This document shows positions 24,998 through 39,900 of a stretch of DNA of 64,000 nucleotides, piece after piece (position 1 is the first letter of the stretch; every line of letters begins with the position of its first letter). The stretch lies in the NCBI RefSeq assembly GCF_964355755.1, contig NC_092679.1, forward strand, positions 3,410,001 through 3,474,000. The letters are read 5' to 3'. Source of the DNA: Antedon mediterranea. Lineage: Eukaryota > Echinodermata > Crinoidea > Comatulida > Antedonidae. A program made the translations under genes and the position numbers. Under the pieces are notes generated by a model, which worked only from the letters and a program-made list of their open reading frames with translations, had not been told where the DNA came from and did no database searches.

Positions 24998-27900
24998 TTA
25001 GGTTGCTAGGCGTGGTCGCTTGGAAACAGGTAAATCATCATCTTCATCCTCGTCTGAATCTTCGTCGGGGTAATCAACAAGTCCTCCCTAAAATGAATAA
25101 CAACTTTCATAAGATCAATAATGTATTACCTTGTAGATCGTAATTTGAACAGTTTTTTATTTGCCTGCTAGTGAAACCCAAGGTTTATTTAAAGCTATCT
25201 AACAACAGGACACTGAACTCGCCTTGCCAAGATAGGAACTCGTAACAGTCCTTTGATTTTATGTCTGGCTGTGACAAATACCAACAGAACTGTACTATGT
25301 ACATATTCTCCATGGCGCACAGTGTCTGTTGGATGTGTGTGGCACTGATCCCGTTGCAGCCACAGATAAACCCTTTGATCTCTGGAGCTCAGCAACATGT
25401 TATTACATTCCTTAAAGGCTCTCACAGCTGGGTTATTTTGCTTTCTTATTTAAATCACCTACCTTTCTTGTTAAACTACTTGATTTCACTTCCGCAGATG
25501 TCGTCGTCGTCGTCGGTGTGGGAATCGTTTTACTCGTCAGTACTGGAGAGAGCGTTGTAGCCTCAGATTCTACCTGGACACACTTGGCAGGACTGACAGG
25601 TCGGCCATTCGTTGTGTTGCTATTGTCAAAATTCTCCTTATCCATTTCCTTTGGTTCTTCTAATATTGGCTCTTCTTCTAGAGAACAAAAATATATACAA
25701 TACAGATTTCTAGAGCTCGCTTCGCCACCAAAGGTGTTCAAAGCGCTTTTGAATGACCTTATAGTATGCCATCACCTTAGATTAAATACACAATAAATAT
25801 TCAAATTTAAATTGGAAAGAATTATGACTATGTATAAGCCTGGCCAAAAAGATGAGTTTTTAATAATTTCTCTAACAAATCTATAAAAAAAAGTTTCGTT
25901 TCGTTTGTTTCGTTTATTTATTTTTTCCACTCACTTATATATATATATATATATCATTTACATTTACATAACATATATTAAATGTGGGTGGATGGAAGTC
26001 ACAGTAAGTTCACTGAACTTTAAGTCGTGACTCCCGTATGCCTAAGTATACTAACATTGCTACAGAGTAGACTAAAATATGAATATATAATAGTGAAAGT
26101 ACATAAAATAAAGAAAATAAAAAAATTTTAAATTATAGAAGTTAAGATAAACCAGGCAATTATATAATATATGATAAAAGTTACTTTTAATCTATAATAG
26201 AACAATTGATAGAATGGTGGTCTCGAGTTTCTTGACTTTTCGATCAATATACTTTGATTGTCCTCGGGAGTGAGAATGCACAAAGTCCAAACAACATATT
26301 GATTTCACCAGGCAAACCTTTAAACAATAAATTATATATTAATTAAATACATTAGCTTATACCAAGAATCCAATTCAATAAATTGTATCAAACCTTTTTC
26401 TAATGGCATTACAACGCCATCAGTAAATATTACAGCTGGTTCTGCGACTGGAGGTGCTTCAGGCTCATCCTCTTGGTCAAACCACATCTCCTCTTCTTCG
26501 TCCAATGCCCTTGCATCGCGACGATACCGACTGTTTTGAAACGAGCTTGGTTGTCGCAAACTGGAATTTGGAAAGAGAAATGTGAAAAGGGTAATAAACT
26601 TGTTAAATTGCAAGTGAATTTGGCCAAATGTATATGCAACTGATTAAGGTCAACCTACTACTTTTACTCAAAGGTAGTGTCCCCCTGCCTTCCTTTCCAT
26701 TTACAATATTACACTTTTTTAGAGCTACTATAAATCGAAATCTGTAGTTAAAAAGTCCACAGCGGCATGAGCAATGATCGTTGGAATGGCGCTAATAAAT
26801 CAAATCAAATTTGTAGTTGAAAAGTGTGACATCTACGTCCAAAGCGCCATGAGCAATGATCGTACAACGATCAGAATGGCGCTATATAAATCAAAATCAA
26901 ATTAAGATTTCGTTCTGTCTTTTATTGAATATCTTACCCGTCGATATCTGGTTTGTTTGTTTCCCTATCCTTTAGTTGCTCATATTTTGTATGAAGTCCC
27001 TGAAATGTTTTCACATAGTTTACTTTTTTAAAGGCACTGCCATGTTCCTCCATTATATGAACAATTAAAAGTTTAATGTCCTCCTGTGACAAAGAAATAT
27101 ACCAAGAAAATGCTATGCATGAATAAGTAATATGCAATGCATGAATGAGTAATAAGTTATGCATGAACGATTCTCTTGTTTTGCAATCCATGAGCAAGCA
27201 CAAGAAAACGCTAATTTTTTTTTACGGCTTCATTACTGTTTTAGCATTTAGCAAACTATTTTACACATCAATTTAAATAAAATTAAATTTAGATATTAGG
27301 TGTAGAAATGAGTCATGTGGCTATCGAGTTGCCAATTTAAAATTTAAATACAAAAACTGCTAAACTAACTTACCGTTCTGATAAATTCAAAAAGGTCAAG
27401 GATTGCGGAGTTCAAAAGGTTATACTTGCTGCCGTTTGACAGGAATGCAGTGACTAGAGGCTCGAAAAGTTTGCCTTTCACAATGTAACGATAATAAAAG
27501 TCATCTTTAAGGGTGATGATACGACGCATGCAACGGACAGCACCTAAAAGGGTGGGCGATAAAACATGAACATTACAATTGTTATTAATTAAGCTTGGAC
27601 GCAACGCAATGAGGGGATGGATCATCATTGCTTTTCGTTGGAACCAAATTTTAAGGTGATACAAGCTGTTATACTGCTGTAGGATACCCTAATATATAGG
27701 TATTAAATGCGTTAAGAAAAACCATGATTTCTGAATTTTTCAGTATGTAAATTGTACAGTAAAAAATCGCCCTCACCCCAACCAATTTATTATTTATTAA
27801 AATTATAATATATATATGTGTGCAACTCTAATGTCTATCTAGGTCTGGAGCACAAATTTATTGAGTACAGTGCATTATAGTATGTCAGTACGAACAATGT

Positions 27901-30900
27901 TTCAATCGGGGGAGGAGTCAATGGGGTCCCAGCCGGCAAATGCAAATTGTAATGCAAAAGATAGATAAGATGGGCAGGGATGTCACCACGCTGGTCGGCG
28001 CTGGTCGGCCCCGACCAGCACTCAACATTTCCGACCAGGATTTACAGGCTGCCGACCACCACTATTATTTATTAATCATTACGATATTTATATTAGGCCT
28101 AGGCCTAACTAAAATTCGTACTAAAACATTTTACCTAGCACATCGTTAATAACAGACAAGCTAGCCTCATATAGATAAGACAAAAGACTACAGCAAATGT
28201 TTCCGTGGTTACGTACGTTACTTTATTTGTAACACAATACCAGGCCTACCCTGCCCTGGTATTCATTGCGTTCATTGTTACAGCTTGTGAGTCATGGCGA
28301 ACAACGTGCTACACAGCACAGTGTACAAGTTTAAAGTTCACATAGCGACCATTCAAGCGTTTTATTTTGCACAGATTAAAAATACAAACAAGTACGCAGT
28401 AATTAAAAATGTACAACTACATAGACCCAAACAAAATCATTTTTAATTGCTGAATGTTTTGTCACCCTGCTTTAATTATATTATGTTACTAGTTTTACAT
28501 TTTTGTACTCTACGAACTATTAAAAAAAATAAAAAAACATGCGCATGGTTCAGTTAGACCGGGCAAGTTCGTTCGTTTATGATCGCCGAGCATGGTAAAA
28601 TAATTACACGTCCCTGGGATAACTTCAGGTTGCTGAACTTCAGTTAACCCATAAACACGTGTCTCTGTTCTTGCCGGCCATGCACTACATGCTTGCCGCA
28701 CAGTTGTGAAATAAAAAATCCGGCATTCGCGAATACGCTAAAAAACTCTCGCGCAAAAGAACACGAACATTATATCGAGCAACAAGTAGTAAGGTCTAGG
28801 CTAATAATTTATCTACATTATTTGATTAGGGATTAGGCCTAAATAAAGAAGCGCTCGTTTTTGTGGAATTCAGATTTTGGGTTTTGGGGCATCTATCTAA
28901 GTCAAGGCTAGGCCTAAGCCTGACGCGATCTATTGCTATTCATTTCGTGAGCGTTTTTTTGTTTTCGCGAATAATAACAGCGACTCCCCGGTGGTACAAG
29001 GTTAGGCCTAGACCTGACGCAATTTGTTGTTATTTTTTTTCATAATTCTTTATGTTTCGCTGAAATAACGACAAACCCCCGGGGGGGGGGGGGAAATACC
29101 CAAGGGTTAACCAAAAAGCTGGTGACATCCCTGGATGGGTACTCTTTAAAAATATGTTTTACTCCTTGTTTGTTTTTCATTCATTCATCTTTTTATTTCG
29201 GAATACCATAGTGACATAATATATTCATAGCAAAAGAGAGAAAAAAAAATCTTAATCTAAGACCTTATAGAACAAAAACAAAAATATATAAATATAAAGT
29301 TTTTGTTTTGTTTATAAGATTAATAAAGAGAAATCTTATTAGGACATCAATTTAAGCTCAGCCTTTCATTTCACCCTTTTTAGGACCTGACCCTCCCCCA
29401 TCCCACCTTTTTCAAAATCCTGGATCCGTCACCATCAATTCATATGTACTTACACAAATTAAGGAATGCATGTTGAGACTTAAGAAGAGCGAGTATTCTT
29501 CGTAGTAGATCTTTACCAATGATGTGATTCTTTGCGTGGTACGTGTGATGCTCAACACAAAACGTCAACAAATCCATGATAATACTGAGAAGATGCGCCG
29601 TCTGATAATCATCTGCAGGCAAACATTTATAATTAAAAAATCAATTTGTGCATACATTAAAGATGTATTGTCCCCCAAAAACATGAACAAATTAAGATTA
29701 ATTAAATGAGACTTTAAATAGGTTATTTTGTAGTTTTAATAAAGTTAAACACTTCGTAGAAAAAAAATTTTAAAAATTGTGTTTTCACTTATAAAAGTGG
29801 ATAACTATTATGCGACATTAAAATGGCATATTCAAAAACAATTTTTGTTTAAATTATTATTCAGGGGGACAATACATCTTTAACATGATGAGTTAGGCAA
29901 TTGTCCCTTTGGAAACATTAAGACTATTTCTGGATTACATAACAAAGTGATTGAACTGGCGAAATAGACCAGAACACTTTCCGAAAGATTCTTTTAAGTT
30001 CACACAGGATAGGTGTTTTTATTTGTGGATTTTTTACAATGAAAACAATGTTTTTTTTCAATTATACAGTTATTTATGTAGGCCAATCTTTTAAGAATAT
30101 TTTACAAAATTTTTTTTTTTTTACACAACCTTCCGTTCTAGAATACGATTTTTTAATTAACATTTGAAATCCTCTAAAAACATTATTTTGTTTTTTACGC
30201 TCGACTGGTCATGACTGTTGGTCATCTCTGCTACATGACTTCCAAAGCATGAAAATCGTCCATGAATTAGTCATGTTTGTTAACAGTAACGTTTAGTACT
30301 GCAATCAATTAAAATCACCATGCCATTTCTTACCTTTACTGGGATTTAACGTTGCAGTATTTGCCAACAGAGGCGCCGTTAAAACATGTATTGAATGCTT
30401 ATAGAAGAAATTCAAAAACTCTGTCTTTTCAGTCTTCAACTATGAATAGAAAAAACAAAGAAATAATGTTTATCAATAAATAGTCAACAGTGCCAATTAT
30501 GCACACAATGCCAAAACGGTCTATAAGCCAAAGGGGACAGTGGATATGAAAGGATACGGTACTTTATAAAAAATATTATTCTGCGAATGTGTATAAGTCC
30601 AGTATACTCCGTTCCGTTTTTATCTAGACTACAAATGGTTGCTTCACGTTCATTTAATCGTGTGTTTTTAATTTAAACTTCGCTAACCAAAGATCTAGCC
30701 TGGCTACTACTGAACAGAATCAAGGATTTAAACACTTTAAAGACTTAAAGATGTATTGTCCCCTTGGAAAATAATAAAATAATTTTTTTTGTTGCATATG
30801 CCATTTTAATGTCACATAATGGTTATCACTTTGACCAAAATTTAGATCTAAGCTAAATTTATTTACCTGAAAAAAGGCCAAAAAATTGCTAAATTTGCTG

Positions 30901-33900
30901 CCAGCCAATGGATTTGTTTTTGTTTTCTATGGAAGTGATTAACTTTATTAAAACTACAAAATAACATATTCAAAGTCTGATTTAATTAATCTTCATTTTT
31001 CATGTTTTTGGGGGACAATATATCTTTAAAGTCCCTTTCTCACAGATATGTCTGCAATATACCGGTACAGTGCTGGCGTCGTGCCGGTATCGTTACCGGC
31101 ATATACCCATTCTCATTGGACTATCGTGCCGGAAATATAACCGGTATATACCGGCTTTCTGTGAGAAAGGAGTTGGGCATATTCGGCCAATAAAAAGTCT
31201 CTGACAAAATAATTATTGAGGGCCTCCTTTATTGTTATTATTTTTGTCTAGGGATATATGGCGGCGAATGTTAGGTTACAGATTATTATCTTCCTTTATA
31301 GCATATTTATGCAATACATGCTATGTACAGTATATTGTGCATATATTATACAGGTACAGCAATTAATTAGCCGTCAATCGGCAATCTGTAAAACACCTTA
31401 GAAGGCTGTACAATTTACAAGGCGACGAAGGGTCAGGCTAGTTAGGCACCAACAAAGAGCTATATGTATGGCCTAGGCCTGCTATAGATTATGCTACAAA
31501 TTTCTTCTTGTCCCCTTATTTTAAGCAGCTCTCTTAAGGCTTGTGCACACCGAACGCGAAGCCGCGAAGCGTCATGCGTCACGCGTCATTCGACGGATCG
31601 CTTTGAAAGTTGAATTGTCATGCGTCTATTAGTTTTTCTTGTCGGTTCCCACTAAACGCGTCACGATCTGCTGATTCGTCGCGATTGCTAGGCCTAGGAG
31701 ATAGTGGGTTGGCCAATACAATGCTACATTTAAAATAATCAGAGAAGATGACTCTGAAGTATTTCCTACGTAAGTTTAACCAGAGAAGAGTTAAATTAAA
31801 ATGTAATTTAACTCTTCCCTGGTTACACCAATCACAGTGTTTGGTTTTGGTGGGAAAATGTTATCCTTTTCCAAAGCTTGAAATGTGCATGATTGTATGT
31901 ATATATCACAAGGACAGAAGAAGATGTATCCAATATCAATACAGTTACAAGAATTAAAGCATTTATTGCATGTTGATTACACGTACATGTGATCTGCTGA
32001 CTGTATTTATTAGAGGTGTTACAAATATCTTTCAACAGAGGTTATTATAACCATATAAAACATTTCATATAAACACGAACTGGGAATCTTCATGGGTTTG
32101 TCACTTTCAAATATAAACTATAGGCCTATATATTAATGTAAAGTTTTCACATTCATTTTCTAATTATTATTAAATATTATATTATTCATGACAAAACATA
32201 CAGTTTTTTTCTCATTTGATTAAATGTAATAAATATCCCAAACTCATAATTACACTGTATATTATCTTATGACTTTTTTTTCACATAAATACACTTATGT
32301 AAATAGTGAATCATTGTTTTTAAAGGTATCATTAAATAATTAATCATTACACTGTATATTATCTTATGACTTTTTCACATAAATACACTTATGTAAATAG
32401 TGAATCATTGTTTTTAAAGGTATCATTAAATAATTAATCATTACACTGTATATTATCTTATGACTTTTTCACATAAATACACTTATTGAAATAGTGAATC
32501 ATTGTTTTTAAAGGTATAATTAAATATCAACCAGATTTTCTTTTTTACTACTCCTGAATACTTTCGCAAAATAATATCAAAATAATAAATTTAAAATGTA
32601 TCATCCCAAAAAAAATGAAAATTGAAGAAATATTATTATTGTTAAAAGTGAATAACTAACCCTAAAGTGTTATACTGTATTACACACAACGAAAATGTTT
32701 TAAATTATATTTTCAGGAAGACAATATATCTTGTCCAAAAAATGTCACTAAACTTAAAAATGTATTGTCCCATAGAATCATGAAAAATGAAGATGATTAA
32801 AATCAAATTTGAATAGGCCATTTTGTAGTTTTAACAAAGTTAATCACTTACATAGAAAAAAAAACCCAAAAAACTTATGTTTTCACTTATAAAATGAAAA
32901 AAATTCCATTAGCTGGCAGCCAATTTGACTATTTTTTTAGTATTGGAGTATAACAAAACATACATATTATATTTCCATGTGTTCTCTATTGCTAAAAAAA
33001 GACATTCAGTTCAGCTTTCCTTCTATAACCACTTAATAAATACTAGTTACAGTCCAACTTCTCCTTAATCTCTTCCATTTTCTATAAAAAAAAAAATGAA
33101 ACAAGTATTAATAAATTGCTATAGTAAGGCATATTGCTCAAATCATTTTTTCTGGCCTATGTATGTCACCAACTGACATACCCATTTGAAAAAAGTCTAT
33201 ACAAACCTGTATCAGCCTCATAATTGCCAGTCCACGTTTTTGAGGAGCAATTGCTCTTAATTCCATGGCAATAATATACTGGCCGCTTAAACTACTAGCT
33301 TGGTCATTGGTGGAGTTTGTAACGCTGGTAATAGCCTGAAGGATTCCATTTATCAATGTTCATCTAATTGACCTAAAAAAAAAAAACAACAGTATTTATG
33401 TATTAATATTACTACTACTAGGCCTATCCTAGCCTTACAACACTAAATCAACTAAATATTAATTAATAATAATAAGTAGGCTATAGTAGTACTGTACTCA
33501 TATTTAGTAGTACGCTTAACCTAGGCTAGGCCTGGCCTAGCACATAGTAGACTAGTAGGGATTAGTAAGTATTATGTAGGCCTATAAGTACTACTTGGCA
33601 TGGCCTAGCCTACTAGGTTATATGTAGCCTAGGCTAGGTAGGCCTAGCTAGGCCCTATTGCCTAAACCTAGCCTAGGTAGGCCTAGGCTAGAAATAGGCT
33701 TGTCAACTCACTTTACAAATTGATCTCTGACGCGTTTTAGGCCTAGTTTTTCTGGCATTCTTCTACACAGATGTTTGTCTGAAATTATTGTCTTCATGCA
33801 TTAATCCTTATGTTTCTGTCTGTGTATGACTTACTTCCCTTATCGTAAAGACAAGAAGGGTAAGTATTTCCATAAAGACCTCGCTCGTCAGCCACCATTT

Positions 33901-36900
33901 TTTTGCCGTCGGTGTCGTCGTCGATGAAATGAGAGATATTCCTGACTTCTGATTGGTTGACGAACGCAAACCGCGCTCGCGACGCCTCAAAAAGTTGACC
34001 AAGGTTCAACTTTTGAAAATTCGCGTGCGAAGCCTTCGCTGCTGTCGTTTTCAACGCGTTGAAGTTGAAATTCGACTATCGTACACTGTTCGCTTGTATG
34101 TTCACACTGGAAGCGTCCGTCGCCTGCCGCGTGCGTCACTTTTTAACGCGAAATTCGCGGCTTCGCGTTTGGTGTGCACCGGCCTTTATCTCATTATCCC
34201 TCCAGTTCGACATTATTATTGTTAATTGAATTGAATCGGCGCCAAAGTGATACACTTGACCGCGCAAGGTGTCTGAAGCCTCGACAGGGAACCCCGGAAT
34301 ATACCGGCGTTACGTTCTCACAGAATGCCCGTCTGGCATTGCGGGGAATATCCCTAGAATATTACTAGGTCTAAAGCAGGTCATGTCGATGCCGGCATGG
34401 TGCCGGCATGATGCCAAGACGACCCGTTCTCACAGAAAACCATACCGGCATGGTAATGGTATATTCCCGCAATATTCCTGGCACTCAGCTCTGTGAGAAA
34501 GGGGCTTAAGTGAAATCTACTGTGATTTTTTTCACTTACTGAGAGAGATCCCATCATGTTTTCAGGATCTAATAATATTCTCACTAAGTTCATAAGTTGA
34601 ATAGCACCTCCCAAATCTGTAAATAAATCAAAATTGTTATAAATTACTGAAAACAAGTAAAAATAATTTACTGATTTTTAAAAGTAAAATGAAAATAAGG
34701 TTAAAGGGCTTGTGTACTAATGAAGGACCACAAAATAAATAGATTACAAACTGTTTACACTATAAAACGAGTGTGATGTGCCCAAATATGGTAGTGATGA
34801 CATAATCGTGTCCAAATTTTTTGTCACATAAAGTTTGATAGTGTAGATAGAGCTTTATACAAAAACTATTAAAAAGAGAGAATATGTTACCTTCATCGGT
34901 ATCACAAATCATTTGTTCAATTAAAACATTCATTAGCAACATATCCTGCAAATTAAATAACGGAAACATTTTAAAAAGCAACCAAAAAAAAGTATATATA
35001 CATTACAAAATAACTAAATTATTATTAAATAAATGATTTTAGAATTTTAATTTATGGCCTTTTCAAATTTGTTTAAATATTTAAAGTTTTGTGGCAAAAA
35101 AAAGTGCATAGGTCTAAAAAGATAAAGAGTTTTAAGCTTTGTCTACACTATCAAACTATTTTGACAAAAAAAGTGTAATGTGCCCAAATATGGTAGTGAT
35201 ATACCCAAATATGGTGGTGATATGACATCATCATGTCCACATAAGGGCACATTACATCAAATAAAGTTTGATAGTGTAGACAGAGTTTTAAGGAAGGTCT
35301 AACTCACGTCCTCAGTCTGTTGTTTTCGTTGGTCCAATATAAACTCGCGTACAAGGGTTGGGTTAAACTCTACAATATAGGCTAGAATGTCCGTCGCCGA
35401 TTGCCGTATTACTGGTTCTTCCATATTTTGCTGTAAGTATAAAGGACATTAAAAAGTTTAATTTGAAAAAAGGCTTAATTAAATGTCTAGGAAATTTATT
35501 ACCGTACCGTAAATCTTCTAATAGTAACCCACACTCTAATAGTAACCACCTTTCTAATAGTAACCCACCTTATAATTTAATCTATAATAATAATAACCCA
35601 CTACTCTAACAAATTTCATGTTCGCCTTGTTGTGTTCATGACAATAAAGATTTATCTTATCTTAATAGTAACCCATGGGGTTACTATTAGAGTCACAATA
35701 ACTTATGATGCAGTCATATTTTGAAAATAAGGAGATAATGCATGTTGATCACTGGAGTAGGGGAGGATTAAAGACCCCTTCCCTGCAATTTTGGACGTTT
35801 TTTGGAAAATAATACATATATATCACTTTAAAAACATTAAACCATGTCATTCCTTGTCTTAAATGTACGTTTATGATAAATTATGATAAAAAGTGAGAAA
35901 CAATGCACTACCTAAGTAGCTCGCGGCGATCGACCTCTCGTGGACGGTCTTGGGCCTAGCCTAGCTAGGCTTAGTTTTGTAGGACTAGCTGGTAAACATC
36001 GGTAACGTACGAACATCATACGCTAGCTATATACCTAGCCTGACGTTGTATAGTTGCTAAATTAATTGTCTTTCTATTTTTGCCAGACTCCGTTGATACA
36101 AATTGGGGAAAACCCGGTATTTTCGCTGAAAAGTTAGGAGTCTTCCATTTGTTTTGGCCTCACACGATCGATCGAAAAGTGGGCAAATTACAGGTGAAAA
36201 ACAAAAATATCAATCCGCGCGCAATGCATTTTGGGATTTATAGCGGGCCGCTATAATTATTAGAATCGACTTATTTTTCACATTTTTAACCGTTTAAAGA
36301 TGAAAAAGGTTATCGCAATATAAATATAGTTTGTGATCATAAATTAGATCTAAAAAACGTAGGGAAGGGGGCTTTAAGTGTTTTTTGAGTTTATAAAATA
36401 AAGTTAGAGTTCAACCAAATTTGTTTATTCATACTGTTTTATTATTTTGCTATGAGTTGCTGACCGGAAGTTGGGAGTGGGTTACTATTTTAAGGTGCCT
36501 AATTTAAGATTAGTAATAGTAACCCACTACTCTAATAGTAACCCCCTTCTAATTTGTTTGTTTGTTTTTATCTTTAATAAATAAATATTTAGTATGTAGA
36601 TCATGTAATAATCAGAGTTCAACAAGCATACAGTATAGGCAGAAGGTAAAGAGATCTCTTACCAAAATATATCCAAGTGACGGCAGAACACCTAGGGCTG
36701 ATAGCATCTAATAAATAATAGATAAAAATACACACAATAAACAAAAATAATTCAATAATATTTCCACATTTATTATCTAATCAAAAGCTTAAAACTTCTT
36801 CTATAAGATATTTAGCAGAAACATACTGGCATTTAATACTTTATTTACTTATAGGTATCAATGTCTCAGTAAGAATAGATTGATGCAATTTTGCTGGGTA

Positions 36901-39900
36901 GAGGTTGAAAGAGATACAGACCTTAAGTCTTCCAGCACAATCTATAGCTTTTCTAAAGCCATATATGAACATGATGATGTCATATCACTACCATATTTGG
37001 GCATATCACTACCTTTTTTGTCAAACTTGATATTGTATACTGTAGTGTACACAGAACTAATGCCTTCCACCCAGCCTAATCTTAACAGCAATCTCTCAAG
37101 AAACCTAAAAGTACTGTTTCCACCCACTCTCAAGCTCTGTCAACACTACATGTACTGTACAAAAAAAGTGTGATCTGCTCAAATATGGTAGTGATATGAC
37201 ATCATCATGATGTCCATATATGGGTACATCACATTTTTGTCACGTACAGTTTGATAGTGTAGACAGAGCTTAAAGCCAATATTCCCTAATATTTTATTTA
37301 CCTTAAAAAAGGCATCCCTATTTTGACAGGTTTGAGCAAACAAACAGAATTCTTTCAAGAATAGGACAAGATCCAGCCGTTTCTCATCGTCCGTGTTGTC
37401 GTCCACTAATTGAGCAAACAGCTGTGGTAGGAACTTCTCATCGTCCTAAAGCATAATGTCAACATGCAAATATCATAATGCAGTTTTACAAAATAATACA
37501 GTGATAGTGGTGGTTATGATGCTTGGGTGCCAATCCAATAGGTCCTGTCATAATGTCAGGTAAAATGAAAAATTACAACTCAACCCCCAAGTAATAATTC
37601 ATAATAACTCATTCTGTTTTACTGAAATGATTGTCCCTTTAAAAACATTAATAATGGAGATTAATAAAAAAATTAATAAAAAAAAGTTGAATAGTCCATT
37701 TTGTACTAGACTTGCCCCAAGTCTGTATTTATTGTCTTTTTTTTTTATTTATTTGTTTTTATTTCGACCGCGATTTTTGTCTGAAAATACAGACTTGTGA
37801 AACACGTATAGAAATCGATTTGCAGACCGCAAACATCCGATAAGAATGACGTAGGTTATCATACCGTATTTGGCTATATGGGGCGGGCGGTATGTAAATA
37901 TGGATTTCGAATCAACCAATGATCATTTTGTTTCAAAATGAAAAAGATCGAGTACGTACAGTGCTGAATGTACGATCGAGACTGAACAACTGTTGATGAA
38001 ATATAAAATCGTGTTGCCAAGTTGTTTTGTTTATTAATTGTTCAATCCTGGCCTAGGCCTCCTTCGTAGGGCTACTCAACTCGTACGTATGACCTGCCAA
38101 TAAATAAGGTACATACCACCACCGACCGGCACACAATAGGGCTACACCACCACAAACACAGAACAGGACAGGGTTTGGGTGGGAATTATAAAATCAAATT
38201 ATCTCCGCATAATATTATGATCCATTCAATGTTTGATTTGGCGGAGAAGCTATGCCTATCATATCAAGACGAGTTTTCATGTTCTTGGGAAATATCCCAT
38301 CAAATGTTTACCAGACTACTAGGCATATAAAATCATTTATAGCCTTCAGAAACTTTCATTAATGTACCCAAGTACACATTTTCTAAACGTAACATAGCGC
38401 ATGCGTATCATCTTAGATGTTGAGTCTTTGAAATTCTGAAATATGAATATTAAAACTGCCTGCGAGTGAGTAGCCAATGGCATGCGGCTGAAACTAGTCA
38501 ACTGGATAATTTATGCACCAAGAATTCTTGGTGTCAAACCACGTGACTTATGCGTGTTTCCCCAGACGGAGTATCCAAACTCAAGTAATACACGTATGAA
38601 ACGCCATATGTGCAAAAATATTTTTATTTTTACTAATATTAAGAAAAAACTCCGTCTGGAGCCCAGACTAATTTTGTACTTGTAATGTTAAAGTTAATCA
38701 CTTCCATTAAAAAAACCGAAAAAATTATGTTTTCACTAATAAAATTACAAAATAAACTGTTAAATTCAACCACAACCCATTGGCTGGCAGCCAATTTAAC
38801 TTTGTTTTACTTTTAATTATAGTTTTTTCAGGTAAATATTTTTTAGTCAAAGTGAATAACTATTATATGATATTAAAATGGCATATTAAAAAATATTTTT
38901 TTAGGGGGACAACAATATATTATTAAATTACAGTTTTTTCATGTAAATACATTTTGTTTTTATCCAATTCTTGGTAAAATTGAATACAGTAACGATTATG
39001 TGACATTAAAATGGGGGACAAAATATCTTTAAAGTTTACCTGAATCATGGTAACTATCTCTATCTTGTTAAAAAATATAAATGAAGTAAGAGAAGACAGC
39101 ATGTTCTCTTCAAAGACGGATGGAGTGGGCAGAATTGTGTCTTGTATGTACTGAACACGATACGTCTGGTGGATTTTGTTCAACAGTTCTCGATTCGTAA
39201 TCGGAATAACCTCTTTGAAACGAGACTTAGAACTCAAGTATTCACGATGTCTGTAAGGCGCTGCGAGCGAGGGGTCGTATTCCAGCACCCCAAGCATCGC
39301 GTTGATGGAGTCTTCCGAGAACATCATCTCAAGCAACGAGTTTTTATTCAATAAGAATATGTCTTTAAATATCTCATACAAATGATGTAAGCCCTCCAAA
39401 TTTTCCAGATCTTCGCAGATGTGGAATAATTCCAGGAGTCTTTTTACATAGTTTCCGCTCTCGATGGCTTGCGCCAGCTTTTCACGTTTTATCGGTGACG
39501 GAAGCACGCTCGAGAAAAGCTCGGAGATCTCTTCTAGTCTGCTGAGTTCACATGTAGGTAGTTCAATAGGGGGCGCGGCATCGGGCATCTCATCAAATCG
39601 TTCATCTTCAGACTCTTCCACTATGTCCTGGGTGATATCAACTGAAGGATCTTTTCCTTGTACCTGTAAAGACATATATGACTAAATTTAGTAACACCCC
39701 TTTGTACAATGTTAAGTTTTGTACCACCAGGCCCATTTAACAGCATCAGATTGGAAGCAAGAGAAATTTACATACAGTGCTTTGGGACACCCGTATTCAG
39801 GGGTCACATTCAGGGGTCACATTCTGTGAAACGAACGTTGGAAGTATAAGTTTTAACACTACAGTCAAACCCTATCCAGGGGATACCTCTATTAAGATAA

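Noticed and set aside
25195-25560. Overlapping open frames on both strands
   Set aside because: They lie in repeat C and across the true PPP4R3 exon in other frames; the minus-strand exon explains the coding signal.
32249-32528. CRISPR-like array
   Set aside because: The units are full-length tandem copies without variable spacers, in a eukaryotic intron.
33207-33372. This exon as an alternative cassette exon of PPP4R3
   Set aside because: It is 166 nt, not a multiple of three, while the flanking PPP4R3 exons both meet at phase 0; inclusion would break the frame, and it has no similarity to that family.
39464-39685. Plus-strand open frame of 73 codons
   Set aside because: It is the antisense shadow of PPP4R3 exon 4.
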